DNA of 64,000 nt from Anoplolepis gracilipes (taxonomy: Eukaryota > Arthropoda > Insecta > Hymenoptera > Formicidae), in NCBI RefSeq assembly GCF_047496725.1, contig NC_132976.1, positions 6,432,001 through 6,496,000 on the forward strand. Reading direction: 5' to 3'. The translations under genes and the position numbers were made by a program. Positions 38,853-53,000 of the stretch are shown piece after piece. Every line of letters begins with the position of its first letter. Position 1 is the stretch's first letter. The notes under the pieces were generated by a model that searched no databases, had not been told where the DNA came from, and saw only the letters and a program-made list of their open reading frames with translations.

Positions 38853-41800
38853 TATACACACATACATATAGAAAAAAGAGAAAGAAAGAGAGAGGGGAAA
38901 CAAGAATAAAAAGGTTTCTTACAAGAAGAAATATGAATAAAATTTATAAAAAAATAAAATTTTACGCTGAAAGGAATAAAATTTGCTTCTGTCAATCTTT
39001 TCCTAATCGTGATGAAAATGCGCAAATTTTTTTAAAGCTCATAACAAGATTCCACAAACAAGAAGAGATATAGTTGTAGCGATTAATCAATGCTTTCTGC
39101 TATTTCTTTCATTTGTTGTTTAATTAAAAATTCATTACATCATAATGTTAGTAGTGATATTAGCGATGTGTTAGTTTCACTTGAGTATATTAGTTCTATT
39201 ATCGATTGCATTAGTTATTCCCATTCGACTAATGAAATGAAAAGATTACATAAGCTAGAGATCTCGTGTATCTCTAAACGATATATACTGGCGTCTGATG
39301 TGATCGTCGTGTGAGAAAAATAGATTATGTAGAATGCTTCACGTTCTATATGCGGGTTCTTGATCATTTCGCTAGCTACCAAGCCCATTGTAGTTGAATG
39401 CTCTCACGCATTGACTTTATTCGGTCCCATCAGGACGCTTGACCCGCGAAACCTTTCATAGTGCCTGGTTAGGGCCAACGACACGCACGTTCCGGGCATA
39501 TCCAACAGAGAAGAAGTATGCCGCATTCGTGCTGGTGGTAGTCCGCATTGTCAGCTCGTTTAAACAATTGTTCATGCTACGCGGCCGGTTTGTTTGCTTA
39601 GTATATATGGTGCTCCCAATGTAAGCGCCATCGAATTGAAGAGATTCACCCAGTGACGCATTTACATTTTTGTCGGTCTAAGCATTTTAATCTTTATGTA
39701 TCTGAACGAATATACGATGTCCCGAAAAAAAAGTTCAATATTTTATATAATTTTGTAACTAGTGTATAAATTTTTAACTAATAATTTTTGCTAAGAAAAA
39801 AATTTTATAATAAAATTATTAATAATGATATGTACGGTATACAGATGGATTGTCTTACAAAGACTTTCTTTGCTTAAAGTCGATAAATGGTTTGTCAAAA
39901 ATTTATATTTTTCTTGATACTAACTCAAATATTTTAAATATATTGAAATTTCTAAAGAGAAATTATATATCATGGCGTTTTATTTTTACTGCTAAACGCA
40001 ACACTGTATTTTATTTAATATGAATCGTGTTCAATGTAAAGCGTGACAACTTTTAGCGATAATTATGCGTGTAAAAATACTGTACTTCATAGTCTTAATT
40101 ACTTTATAACTTAATTAGTGTCAATATGGCCATTTGATTTTGCATTTTATTTCTTTGATATGAAGACTACATTCATTGCCAGCATGGGGTGAGAAGTAGC
40201 TTACTGCATTTAACTCGTTACACACGCAGCGAAAATGCAAGTTGAATTGGCTGTAAGATTAACTGGTGATGAACGGCGTGTTACGGCGTTCGTTCGATTA
40301 GGTTGATTGGTTTTTCGCGTGTGAATTCTCACTTTTCACAACAACCAATTGTATTACTCCGACAAAAAAAAATATAAAACGTGTAATCGATTTGTTTTCG
40401 CTGAATAAGCAATAGGTGCACATAAAATTCTTTTTTTTCTATTATTTCGATTTTCTCTGTTTCGCTTTGTACTTTCTATTTAATGAAGAGACGGGAAGAA
40501 ATGTTTTTGTGAATCTCCTTCCACAAGAAAAACAAAAACATTTGCAGACCAATGCACTCGATAATTTTCACTTCTATTAGCATGAATTTCAGAAATAAAA
40601 AATAAAACGTTCCATTTAATTTGAAGGAAAAAAGTATGAGAAATGGCAGATCTAATCGGTTTATAGTTAACAATAGGATTAACTTCAGTCAGAAGATATT
40701 TCTTTTGCATTCTAGTTGATAATATGTCGCAAAAAATGATAACCTTAGAGTGACTGATACTCAAGATTTAGCTTTGTCAGAGATACTGCAAAACAAATCT
40801 AGCAAACTGCCAATGGCAGTATCTTCGATCTGAACATCATTAATAACGTAGTATGTAATTACCGTCCAATCGAAACGGTTTTTTTAAACACACACACACA
40901 ATTATTACATATTACCGGTTTATAGTTTGCGAACATAGTCAGGATTAGTCAAATACATATTTAACGGTTGGCACTAGAAGCGAGGCACTATTGTCTCTAT
41001 TATCAATGAGTTGTTAAAAAAGACTTATTGTTAGAATTGAAAACCTGTTTTTTTTTTATTTTATTAAAGAAGCCTTCTAGTAGCAAAATTGTGTATATGT
41101 GTGTGTGTATATACATGTGTAAAAAGTTATTGGTGTAAAGAATACTTCAATTTATTAAAAGAATTTTTTATATCTTTTTCGGTTAAATAAAACATTATTT
41201 AAGAGAAATAGTTTTTTCGCGAGAGTTTTTCGTTCAGTCTTTTTTGTTAAATTCCCTTGATAAATTTAATAATTTTAATAAGAAGAAAATTGCATGCATA
41301 TTAAAAAACTTACTAAAATAGTATGACTTCGATTGATTAGATATTTGTTTCTTCTGATTGAAATGTTTAAAATGCGCAGTCAAAAATTATTTTTGTGATA
41401 ATACTATTGTAAGTAAAGTGAAGATCTGAAAAATTCATTCATTCATTGATCGTTAATATGTTCGGAAATTTTTATAAGTGAAAAGAGGGGAAGATATTTT
41501 AACATTTAACTAATTTAAATTTAGCGGTAGTTTCAGATGACTGGTACTATTTCCCCGGCAAAGTATGTTATCGACGTGTTAACGGTGTTATGTGTTGCGA
41601 ACTTGCGGTTCGTTCAACCCTCGTAGTTGTCAGTTATGCGAACGCAGCTTTCATCCCGTTAGCAATCCGACGCAATGAGCGATTATTGCATCAAATATGC
41701 GACGTGCGTACTTATTTAAGTTGTTTTATATAGTAAAGCGCAAATGTCTCAATGGAATCTTATATTTCTATTTTAATGACAATTCCTGGAGATTTAACTT

Positions 41801-44800
41801 TTATCTCTTGCAAACTCGACTAATAATCCGATGTATTATTATAACTCGTTCTAAATAAATGAATTTACGTTAGCTCATGTTTTTTAAGATGTGTCTTAAT
41901 TTTATAAATAATATTAGCATTACGATAATCAATGGGACGATATATAACTTTAAAAGATTAAATGAAATGAAGATATGGAACACTAGATATTAATACTTTA
42001 TCGATACGAAAAAAGCTAAAGAAAAAAGTTATAAAAAATGCATAGGATAAGAGTAGAATCTATTTCAAACGAATGAAGATTACATCTCACAGAGATATAA
42101 TTTTGTTCGAGATTTGCAAATTCACTTTTGGGTTGTATATTAATTCTCTAATTGTCTTTAACTATATTTTCATGGATATTTATAATTTTTTTTAAATGAT
42201 AGAAAGAGATAAAATTGCTGTTCAAAAATGCTGTTCAATCACGCGGCATCCAGATAAAATTTATAATTAAAATTAAACAAAAATGCAAAATATGTTAAAA
42301 AAGATAGAGAAAAAGAAACAGAGCAATTAATTAATTACAATACATGACAAATAATAACATAAAAATATATACATTTTATTCATTGGTAGAATATTAAAAT
42401 ATTGACATTTTAATGTTAAATTAAATCGTAAATGTAAAATTATATAGAGTTACATGAGGCATTAAAATATAATTTTCTATGAACAAGTGCGTTTTAAGCT
42501 GCACATGTATACTGCATATGTGCTAATTTATAGCAAGGCAAAGTATTTACAGACACACAAGTCTTCTGTTTGCTTAATGGCAGTATGCTACCGTTTATAC
42601 TGCATGCTTTGAAAGAAAACGAGCGGATATGCGTATCTAAACAAAGTTGTACACATAGACAAGTTAAGCTTTAATAAATATTTTTTTGACTAATTTGACA
42701 TAAAGTGTTCTCTACATACGAAAAACCTATAACAATAATAATATATGTTTAATAATAAGTCTAGCTAAGAAAAAAAAGATAATTTAAATTTTGCTTTATA
42801 TTTTTTTCCTAATATCAATTTAATTTCTATATTTAAATGTTTTTAATTGTGTCTTTTTAAGATGGGAATAATTATCGATAATTTATTAAATCGATAATTA
42901 TTCCCCTTAAATAATAAATGTATTAATAAATATGTTAATACTGCTTTTTTTTCTTTTCCTGGTGTTATATAAACAAATGGAAAATCATTATATATATGTA
43001 TACGATTTAGTATTTGGTACGATATATGATAAGATTATTTGACGGAAGATATACGATGTTCAGAGGAAAAAGAAATCGCTGGATCCAGAACTCGTTGTGC
43101 CATATTCGGGAATGCTACATTTTCACAGGGCTGGATGAAAATATTTCACCGCCCTGAACACAGAATTGCACTGTAATTTTGTACATCTCCATATTAATCC
43201 CATAATACATTTTTATTACTAGAGTATTGCAAGAGTCATGAGTCATTATTAACTGCAACTTTTTGTGCTTTTTCGTTTGTGCATTGTGTTTACGTTTATT
43301 ATTGTTATTGCGTGTAAGATTTCAATCAATCACTCATTGATACTAGGTTTATAAGAACTCATTAATTTCACGTTCTATAATTTTTTTATTATACGTATAA
43401 AAACAGTAAATTACGTAGCACATTTTTGCTAAATTACAATTAGCCAAAAAGTATATGAGAAGTATAAAAATATATATAAATTAAATATATATAAATTAAT
43501 ATATATAAATTAAAATACAAAATAATAAAAAGTGTTATCGTGTTAATGTAATATCATATGTTGTTAATATAACAAATGTTATATAATAACATATGTGAAT
43601 AAAAAATGTCTCTTTTGGTGACTAACCCTGTAATTTTAATGATAGTATTTTCCTAGTGATTCTGAGTTTTCGTGAGATAAGATCGAGGACGACCAAAAGC
43701 CCATAGTAGATAGACCATCTTGCGTACGTTCAGCTTACGACTTACTTTAGGAAAACGTGATCACCATTTGCGATTTCTTTCCGCCTGCGTGCTCTGCATG
43801 TAAACTACGTTTCTTCAGAGATAAATGTACGTCCATTCATTCATTCATTCGCTAACAACGTTTGTCGGTTAATGTGTTTTTCTTCAGGCTTGTTAAAATG
43901 CGTGTTGATTATGGATGACTTCCAGATTCCAAACGAGAAATGTCAATTACCATGTGCACTGGTAGTGTGTTGCGTTTATTCTAGAAAATATTTTGTATTT
44001 CCGGACTAATGTAAGAATGTTAAAAGTACGACTATTGGATAAGAGATGATAGAATGTACGCTAAGATTAGTTTTTTTCGAGTATACTTGAGAAAAGTGAT
44101 AAGTTGATAAGATAACAGTTCGAAAGTTACTACTGACAAAGTCTCTTTCTCTGTTGCAATATGCGATTGCGAGTTTTTTCTGCGTGATGCTAATTTAATA
44201 TGCAGCGATGTAAGAGTGCATGTGTCGTTAGTCTAAATATAATTTTTCAGGCGAGTCAGTTCGCTGGAAGGATATTTCGCGAACTTGTGCGGGAGTAGCA
44301 ACTCCAGATTAGTAAACATTCTAAAATGCGCGAAAGCTGACATCATCTATTATTCTATTTTTATCGGCATTACCGATATTCGTGGCTTCCTTATAAGTTG
44401 GTTGCATCATGACAATGAAATCAGCATATGATCAATTCCGTCACTCTATACAACAGATGACGACAACTATGAGTAGAATACCATTTCACGCATTTAATAA
44501 TCCGATAAAATAAACAGGTATTTCCATTATTCTTGTGAATTTCTACTGGTCGACCTAAATTTCGAGTTTACTGCTTCAGTCATCGGGGTCAACTAGTGTC
44601 AACGCGATAGATAGCGATGAGCTGCCGTTGCTGCGTCGGCAATAATTCTATGAGAGAGTAAAACCATCATAGTTCAATGATTGTTGCTCCACTTAATGTA
44701 ATATAAATTACTATTTTAACGCTATCATAGAGCGTGTAACAAATAATTGATGATTTCAGAGGCAAAATGACTATTTTTTTTAACTGAAAAATAAAATTTT

Positions 44801-44827
44801 ATTAGGATATATAAAAACTATTGGAAA

Positions 44828-44864
<37 letters not shown>

Positions 44865-46999
44865 CTTTTAATGAATCAAAGAAAAAGTTATGTATTAGAT
44901 TGCTTTAAAATTTTAAAATTTTTGTTTATTTTTCAGGATAATAAGAGCAACGTGATAAAATAATCACAAACTTTATGATATATGATTCTCGATTACAAAT
45001 TTACGTACGTTAACTTAACGAAGAGTTAACTTTTCAGCATTCAAAATAAATTTCTATATCATTGATCATTTAGTTTGCATTTTTGCAGTTTTTAAATTTT
45101 TATTTTTGCACACATAGAAAAATAGTTATTAAAAGAAAAATTTAAGGACAACTTTACATTAGCTTCTTAATTCTTTACAATTTAATTTTTAATTAACCTT
45201 ATCAACATATTTTTATTTGCACATTAGTCCAAGTTTAAATGTTTGCACACATTTAGTAAAAAATTATTAATATAACTTTTAATAATTTTAATAATTTAGA
45301 AACAAACTTTTAATAAGTTTAGTTTTATACCATTGCTAATAAATAAATTAATTTTTAATTTATTTAATAAATTTTCATTTGCATATTGACGTAGAATTAT
45401 TTCAATATGATGGCACATACTCCAAGTAGTGAATTCGCACGTAGGATTTTACTATCATATTATTTGACGTAAGATATATTTAATTTCTATAATCTTGTAT
45501 TGCATATAATATTATGTGTTTGTGTATTTGTAATGAAATTTTTTATCTTAAAATATGTTAAGGGATAAATATATTTTCAAGTTTATTAATTACAATGATT
45601 AATAATAATGTTGCAGATGAACGAGAAGATGTGCAGAAGAAGACGTTCGCCAAATGGATAAATTCACAACTTCTTAAGGTAAAAGATACATTTTTATATA
45701 TCCTATTATCGATTGTTATCATATTCCACTTATTTACAATATTATTGCGTGAATTTATTATTAATTTATTAGCATTTAGTTTATTTAGTATTAAGTGACT
45801 AATATAATTTATTATTAATTTATTAGCATTTAGTTTATTTAGTATTAAGTGACTAATATAATTTAATAATAGTATAAATATATAAAATTAGTTTTACTCT
45901 CTGTTTTCTGTCTGCTGGAAAGTAACATAGAAATACCTTGTGTTACATTTGTGTTCGTTTCTATATTCGTTATCTGCATCTTAAAATACAATATAATTAC
46001 TTGTTGAGAGAAAAAAAGCGAGATGGATGTTTAATCTGTCTTATTTTCTGCAGAATCATCACGAGCCGATTAGTGATTTGTTCATCGATTTGCGAGATGG
46101 AAATCGTTTATTGTCCCTTCTGGAAGTACTTACTTCTAAGAATTATGTAAGTATGTCGCATATACTTATCTCGCTGACTATAATCATTTAGCAGTGATCC
46201 GTGATTTTGCACAAGTTTTTTCGTGTCGGACTGTTGAAAATGTTATTAAATCGCAAAGGGGATCGTTAAAATATCTCTCAGCTTCAAGGCACTTTCTAAT
46301 GAAATTATTCCTTATGCATCTCGCGTCAGCACATACACATACTTATGTTCGCGAATTGCGAGCAGGTGCACGTGCATCGGGAATATTTGCATAAGACTAC
46401 ATGATTATGAATGCGCGGTAGGCGTAAGAATGTTCCATTCTCGAGATGTATTAGTGCTGCGGCATTTGCATCGCCTCATGCAGATGTCCTCTTTCATCGT
46501 TGAAATTTATTTTGTACAATGGGCTCATAGAATTGGTCGAGCATAAGGATTATATTAAAACAAAAGTCACGCGAAAAGTTCCAGTTAATTTTGTCTTATT
46601 TTTTTAAACGAAGACAATACGTATTGTTTTACAGAAGAGAGAACGCGGTCGGATGCGAGTGCATCATCTTAATAATGTTAACAAAGCATTGCAAATCCTT
46701 GAGCAAAATAATGTAAGTACATAATTATAGCATGTATATCATGTTTTGCAAGTAATTTTATGTTATTAAACAAAATCAAACTTTAAAACAAATTGTGATA
46801 TTTTATATTAATTGTTTAAAAAGTGTTTGATAAATAAATTTTGATATGTAAATATATAAATAACATTAACGCTATATAATATTATATAATATTTTAGGTG
46901 AAACTGGTCAATATTAGTAGCAATGACATTGTTGATGGTAATCCGAAATTGACACTTGGTTTGGTGTGGAGTATTATTTTGCATTGGCAAGTACGTTCG

Positions 47000-47036
<37 letters not shown>

Positions 47037-50000
47037 GATAGATTTTTCACTTAAATCTTAAACTATACAAATAAAATAAAATAAAATAATTTTTATTTTA
47101 ATTTGTTTTACGTAATTTAATATTTATATGTTATTCGTAATTTTTTATAATAATATATAATTATAATATACATATAATAATAATATATAATTTTTTAATT
47201 TTGTATTATACCTTTGGCAAGAGGAAATATTTCATGCATAAAGCCTGATTAAAATATGTGTATATTTTGCCAAGCGATCGACCGTTTATGTCATAAAGTT
47301 TTAAATAAAATTTTATGTGGAATCTCTAGTTTTTGTATGATAGATTATTTCCTCTATGTTTAACTATAAAGAAAAGAAATTATATATGTAAATTCTTTTT
47401 ATTATTAATTAAATTTGTATTTTTGTTGACAATTTACTATATTCTATATGTATTATTATTATTAACATTTTCATTAATATGTTACATTACCAGGTACATT
47501 ATCATTTGAAAGATTTGATGACAGAATTACAACAAACTAATTTAGAAAAGACACTTCTTGCTTGGTGCCGTCAAAATTCACAGGTAGTGTCGCGTTGTAA
47601 AAATTATAAAAATACGTGTCGAATATTATAAAAATAAATAAAGCAAGGATATTTATATGTTATTTTTATAAACAATATTGCTTTTTTTAGAATTATTCTG
47701 GTGTTGATATTAAAAATTTTACCACGTCTTGGTCGGATGGATTGGCATTTAATGCGATTTTACACAGATGGAAATCTCACTTGTTTGACTTTAATAATAT
47801 TGCGCGTAAACATCCGAATGCCAGATTGGATCATGCTTTTCGACTTGCACAGGAACATCTTGGTATCGAACGTCTTTTGGATCCTGAAGGTGATTTAATT
47901 TGAAACATATATGCTACATTACACATGATGTTATACTACTATATATATATATGTATATATATGTATATGTATGTATAATTAATAATAATTTTCTTTTCCG
48001 AGCCTCATGTATTTGGAAGAGATTATATATAATTATTTTTTACATTTTCTTATTTTTATTATAAATATACAAAAATAATTAATTCAGCTTATGTAGAAAG
48101 TCGAGATTATTTTACGAATAATATTTTATTATAGATGTCAATACTTCAGTACCGGATAAAAAATCCATAATGATGTACGTAATGTGTCTCTTTCAATCGT
48201 TACCACATTCAGGAGATGATGTTGGCGAACTGGATCTTTCAATCGCAAGTGATAGTACTCCAGTCAGCCCAGTTACAACACCGGGAACAGAGGTATACGA
48301 ATTGTAGTTTAACAGATGAAAGTAACAAGATTAAAATAGCATATCAGTTAAGTATAAAAAAAAATATTAAATTTACAGAACACTTTATCGTTCAGCAATT
48401 TCGGGATGCCAGCTTCTCGTCCGATGAGTTTAGCTACAAATGTTTCCGTCGAACTTGGCGGTTATCAGGTTGCGCTTGAAGATGTTTTAACGTGGCTTTT
48501 GGAGGCAGAGGATAAATTGAATCATGCCCCCGAGCCAGGCTCAACTCTAGACATATTGAAACAACAATTTCACGAACACGAAACCTTTTTGATGGAACTG
48601 TCGGGTCATCAAGACGGAGTGGGAACTGTTCTAGAGGAAGGTGCAAGATTATTAGCTGAAGGCGGATTGCATAAAGATGAAGAGCATGAAGTTCGCGTGC
48701 AAATGTCTTTATTGAATTCTCGATGGGAAGGACTTCGAATGCGTGCCATGGAAAGACAAACCAGAATTCACGAGGTTTATATATTTTGTTAATGAAAATA
48801 ATATATTAGATACGAGAAAAAAATTAGTGCCGATATTCAATTGTGTTTTTCGAATATACGACATCAAACCCGATTATTTCTAGGTCCTGATGCAAATGCA
48901 ACAAGCTCAGTTAGATGCGCTGCGACAATGGTTGACAAAAATGGAAGATAGGATTTCTATGATGGCAGCAATTGAAATAAATCCATCAACTCTTGAAGAG
49001 CAAATGAAACATTTGAATGAATTGGAACAAGATATTCAGGCACAACAAGATGTAGTCGATGGTATGAGGAATATGGTAGTGGTCGTAGACGAAGATAGTT
49101 CCGAAGCAGTTTATGCTCAAATGGAAGATCAATTGTCCGCTCTTGGTGAACGTTGGAGTCACATCTGTCAATGGAAAGAAGAACGACGTCAGCGATTGGA
49201 ATCCTTGTCTATTCTTTGGCAGAATATTACTGATGATTACAAAAGACTAGTAGCATGGTTAAACGAAATCGAGATTACGTTAAAGCAAATGGAAGCTAAT
49301 CCGGCATCTGAATTTGGTGAAGTATTAGACAGAATAAAGAAGTTGCAAATTCTTAAGGCAGAAATGGATATAAATCAAAAGAAATTAATATCTATACAAG
49401 AATCAATTCAAGATTTGGATGGCAATAGTTCATCTTCAGATTATGCGAATATTCTAGAAAAGATTGAAAACTTACAAGATCGATGGGAAGCTGTTGGACA
49501 AATCATGGAGGTTCAATCTCAGAGGGTAATTTAAACATAATATTCCATCATGAAATTTATTTATAAAATAAATATGTTCCGCTGCTTGATTCTTAAAAAA
49601 AATTCACTTTTATAATATTATATAGATAGCAAACTCTGGATTTGAATTTGATTTAAAGTCTGAAGAGAGTGCAACAACTAAAGGAAATGAATGGATGTCT
49701 GAAACAGTAACAAGTATAGCATACAACGAAGAGATTACTGCAACAGTACGTCTATTTTTTCAATTATGTATAAATATCTTTTAAATTCGTTAAATGTACT
49801 TTCTTTTTCATTAAATATACTTCTTTTTTTTAGTCAACGCCACATAGTGATTCAAAGAAACGTCGTGTGGATAGCTCTACTAAACATGAGTTTGAATCGG
49901 CATTGCTTCATTTATATAAATGGCTAGATTATATCGATTTAGAAATTGGTCGTTCAGAAGGAGTATTCGACGAGTTAAGCGTGGAAGAGAAAAAAGTTGT

Positions 50001-53000
50001 TTACAAAGATACTCTTGTAGACGTGGAATCGCACAAGAATGAATATAATAAAGTTCTTGAGATTGGTAAACAACTTATCGATGAGTTAAACAGCGCAAAT
50101 GAGTCCACTGAGGAAGAAGAATCCAAGATTAAGGATATACAAAATTGTTGGGTAGCGACAAATAATCGTCTCCAGGAAATAAAGAAGCGGATAGATTATC
50201 TAGAAGAAGTAAAGAAATTTCGAACTGAACTAGCAAGTTTAAGTCTAATGTTGGAGAGTTATACTAAATGGTTTGATACAAATAAAGAAAATAATCAAAT
50301 AGAACCATTCAGGGTAAGCTAAAATATTACTTTTTGCAGTTTCATGTTTTTAATATCAATATGTTATTTAATAATATATGTAATAATTATATGTTTTAAT
50401 CTTAAATTTGATTTAGGTTAAAATGAAATCAATGAAATCCCATGATGAACGCATAAAAAATATGCTGGAGAAAGCAAATGAACTGTCAGAAAATCAAGTT
50501 GCTATTACAGAAGGTAGTAATGTGGATGTAGACATAAAAGTGTTTTCTATTAATTGGGAAAAATTATATACCATGTAGGTATTCAAGTTATATGTATATA
50601 TTATACATTTTTATGAATTTTAATAAAATGGAATATTTTTCAGGTTATCGGAGCGATTAACTGAAATAAATAATGCTATCGATCGGACACCACCTAAGAA
50701 GTACATTGAGGCAGTCACTAATTTGATGTCATTTATTAATAATGTGGAAGGTATTCTATTATCAGAACATATAGTTATATCTGATGAGAAGACTATGGAA
50801 GAACAAATAGAAAGATTTAAAGCTATACAAAGCTCATTAAAAGAACAAGAACAAACTTTCAAATATGTTAATTCTACTGGACAAGATCTTATAGCAAAGA
50901 TAAATGATGACTCTTTGGAGCAACGGCTTAAAGATGAATTGCAGGATTTAAATACTAAATGGAGTGATATTCCTATCATTTTAGAAGAGAAACAACAGAC
51001 TCTTACTAAAGGTAAATAAACGAATATACTCATATGTAAAAAAATTATTTGCTTAAATACTTGTACTTTATGTAAGTGTTGTAATTTATGTTATGATTGC
51101 ATAGTAAATATATATTTAATATTTATATATAAAATAATTTTTTAGATATTGAAACTTTGCAAACATTTAGTATTGAACTTTCGGCACTTGAATCTTGGCT
51201 GGAAAAATCATCATTTTATCTAGAAGATTTATCTAAAACGGACGGTACGGATAACGTTGAAAAAACAGAATATAAATTAGAGCAAATTCGTTCGTTTTCT
51301 CAGGAAATAGAGAAAACAAAACCACAAATAGAAGCACTTCAAACATCAGTAAATGGAATACTTGAGAAATCTGAATCTAACTTTGGAAATCTATTAAGTA
51401 GTAAATTGCATACTGTAGCATGTAAATGGAATAATATTGTTGATGAAACTAAACATTTAAGTGACAAATATGAGAGTGCTTTGAAGAAAAATGATAATGT
51501 AAGTGTATATTATTTTTCCAAAAGGAGAATTAAAAAATGTAAATGATTTTTATTACCTAATAACTTTGTTTTATTAGATTATAAATGGTATAGAAGATTT
51601 CACGAAGTGGTTATCGAGTTTAGAAAAAGAGATACCTATAGAATCAAGAATAACATCTTCAGTTGAACTTTTTCAAGTTCGCGGTCGATATCAAATATTA
51701 AAAGATAAAGTTGACAAACGAGTGGAAGAGTTCAGAAATTTGAATGAAATAGGAAATGATAAACTATTAAGTTCAGAAGGATCATCCGTGCAAGAGCTGG
51801 GTAGACGCTTTACTTTCTTAAATGCACGATGGACCGATGTTACAGATCGCATATACGAACGTTATAGACATTTACAAAATGCTAGTCATGAGTACGGGGA
51901 ATTTCGTGCTTTAGTTGCGCAGGAAAGTGATTGGTTAGATAAGTTAGATAAACGATTAAAAAAATCACCTAAAGCTGCTGCAGATGCAGAAGAAATTTCA
52001 GAAGAGCTTGACGTAAGCAAATTGTTCAGTAATTTTTTTATGTAAATATTTATTAATTGACTCAATTTAAGTGTGAAATGATTTTAGGTAAATAAATTTA
52101 TTTATTTTTTAGCTAAATTATGAAAAAAGTTTTTTATATTTATCTTGTAAATATTTTTTAGAAAAACATTTAATTCTTATATTGTATTTTCATCTATAAC
52201 ATTTTTTGTAATTTTTTCTTATTTTTTAAGGTATATAATATTTAAAAGTTTTATTATATTTAAGGATTTAGAAAATTACATACGAAATCATCCAGAATCT
52301 AGACTTGAGAAGATTCAAGAAATTGGTAAACAACTCATTGACAGTAATATCATGACTCATTCTATTGAAACAGATGTGGAAGGATTAACAAATCGTTGGG
52401 AAAACTTAAATAAAGAGGTATGTATGTTAAATAATATACACGTTCATGTTACTAATATAAAGTGTATGATTTATATTAAGATATGTTCTAAAAAGTTTAT
52501 ATTATTTCTTGAAATTTGTATATAACAATAATTTTAAGTATTGAATATCCAAGCACGAATTTTTCGAACTTTAACAGCTTGTACATAATTGCATGAACCA
52601 TCATCATAAATTACTTAAAACGATTATGAACAGTATTATGCAAATATAGTTATCTTTTTATTCTATAAAATATATAGAATTATGAAAAAAATAGTTTGTA
52701 TATATATTAAATATTTTTCTTAAACGTGTATATTTTATGTTGTTTGTGCTTCGCCGAGAAAAATTGTAACCAGTCAATTGTAATTCTAATATTTGTTTTG
52801 TAAAGTTAGTTAGAAAGATAGAGTTATGTTTTGAGTAGGCAGGGCAACGGGCCAAGCTGCTGGAAGTATCAGTGAAACAAGCCCAACAATCGGAAGGGCG
52901 CATCCTTGCTCTTCAACATTCTTTAACACAAATAGATTCTGTACTAACTGCACGTCTTGATTGTGACCTCACTGCTGATGACTTGCCTCATGATTATCAG

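Larger units (their letters stand above)
27765..45616 (+). other. Dys: Large first intron of Dys
   Basis: 17.85 kb with no nested gene that I can support on either strand. It holds two inverted-repeat transposon remnants (28279-29349, 34144-34526), microsatellites, inverted repeats (42864-42905, 43126-43156), a CpG-rich block with an alternative first exon candidate (35220-36094) and smaller GC-rich patches near 30400-30600, 39300-39660, 41550-41720 and 43660-44650. Those patches may be enhancers or promoters; nothing in them reads as a gene. Confidence 0.7.

Noticed and set aside
38699..39073. Open frames across the TA microsatellite on both strands
   Set aside because: They consist largely of Tyr/Ile alternation encoded by (TA)n.
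40476..40764. Two overlapping open frames on the - strand
   Set aside because: Phe/Leu-rich, no start context, no splice partners and no family resemblance.
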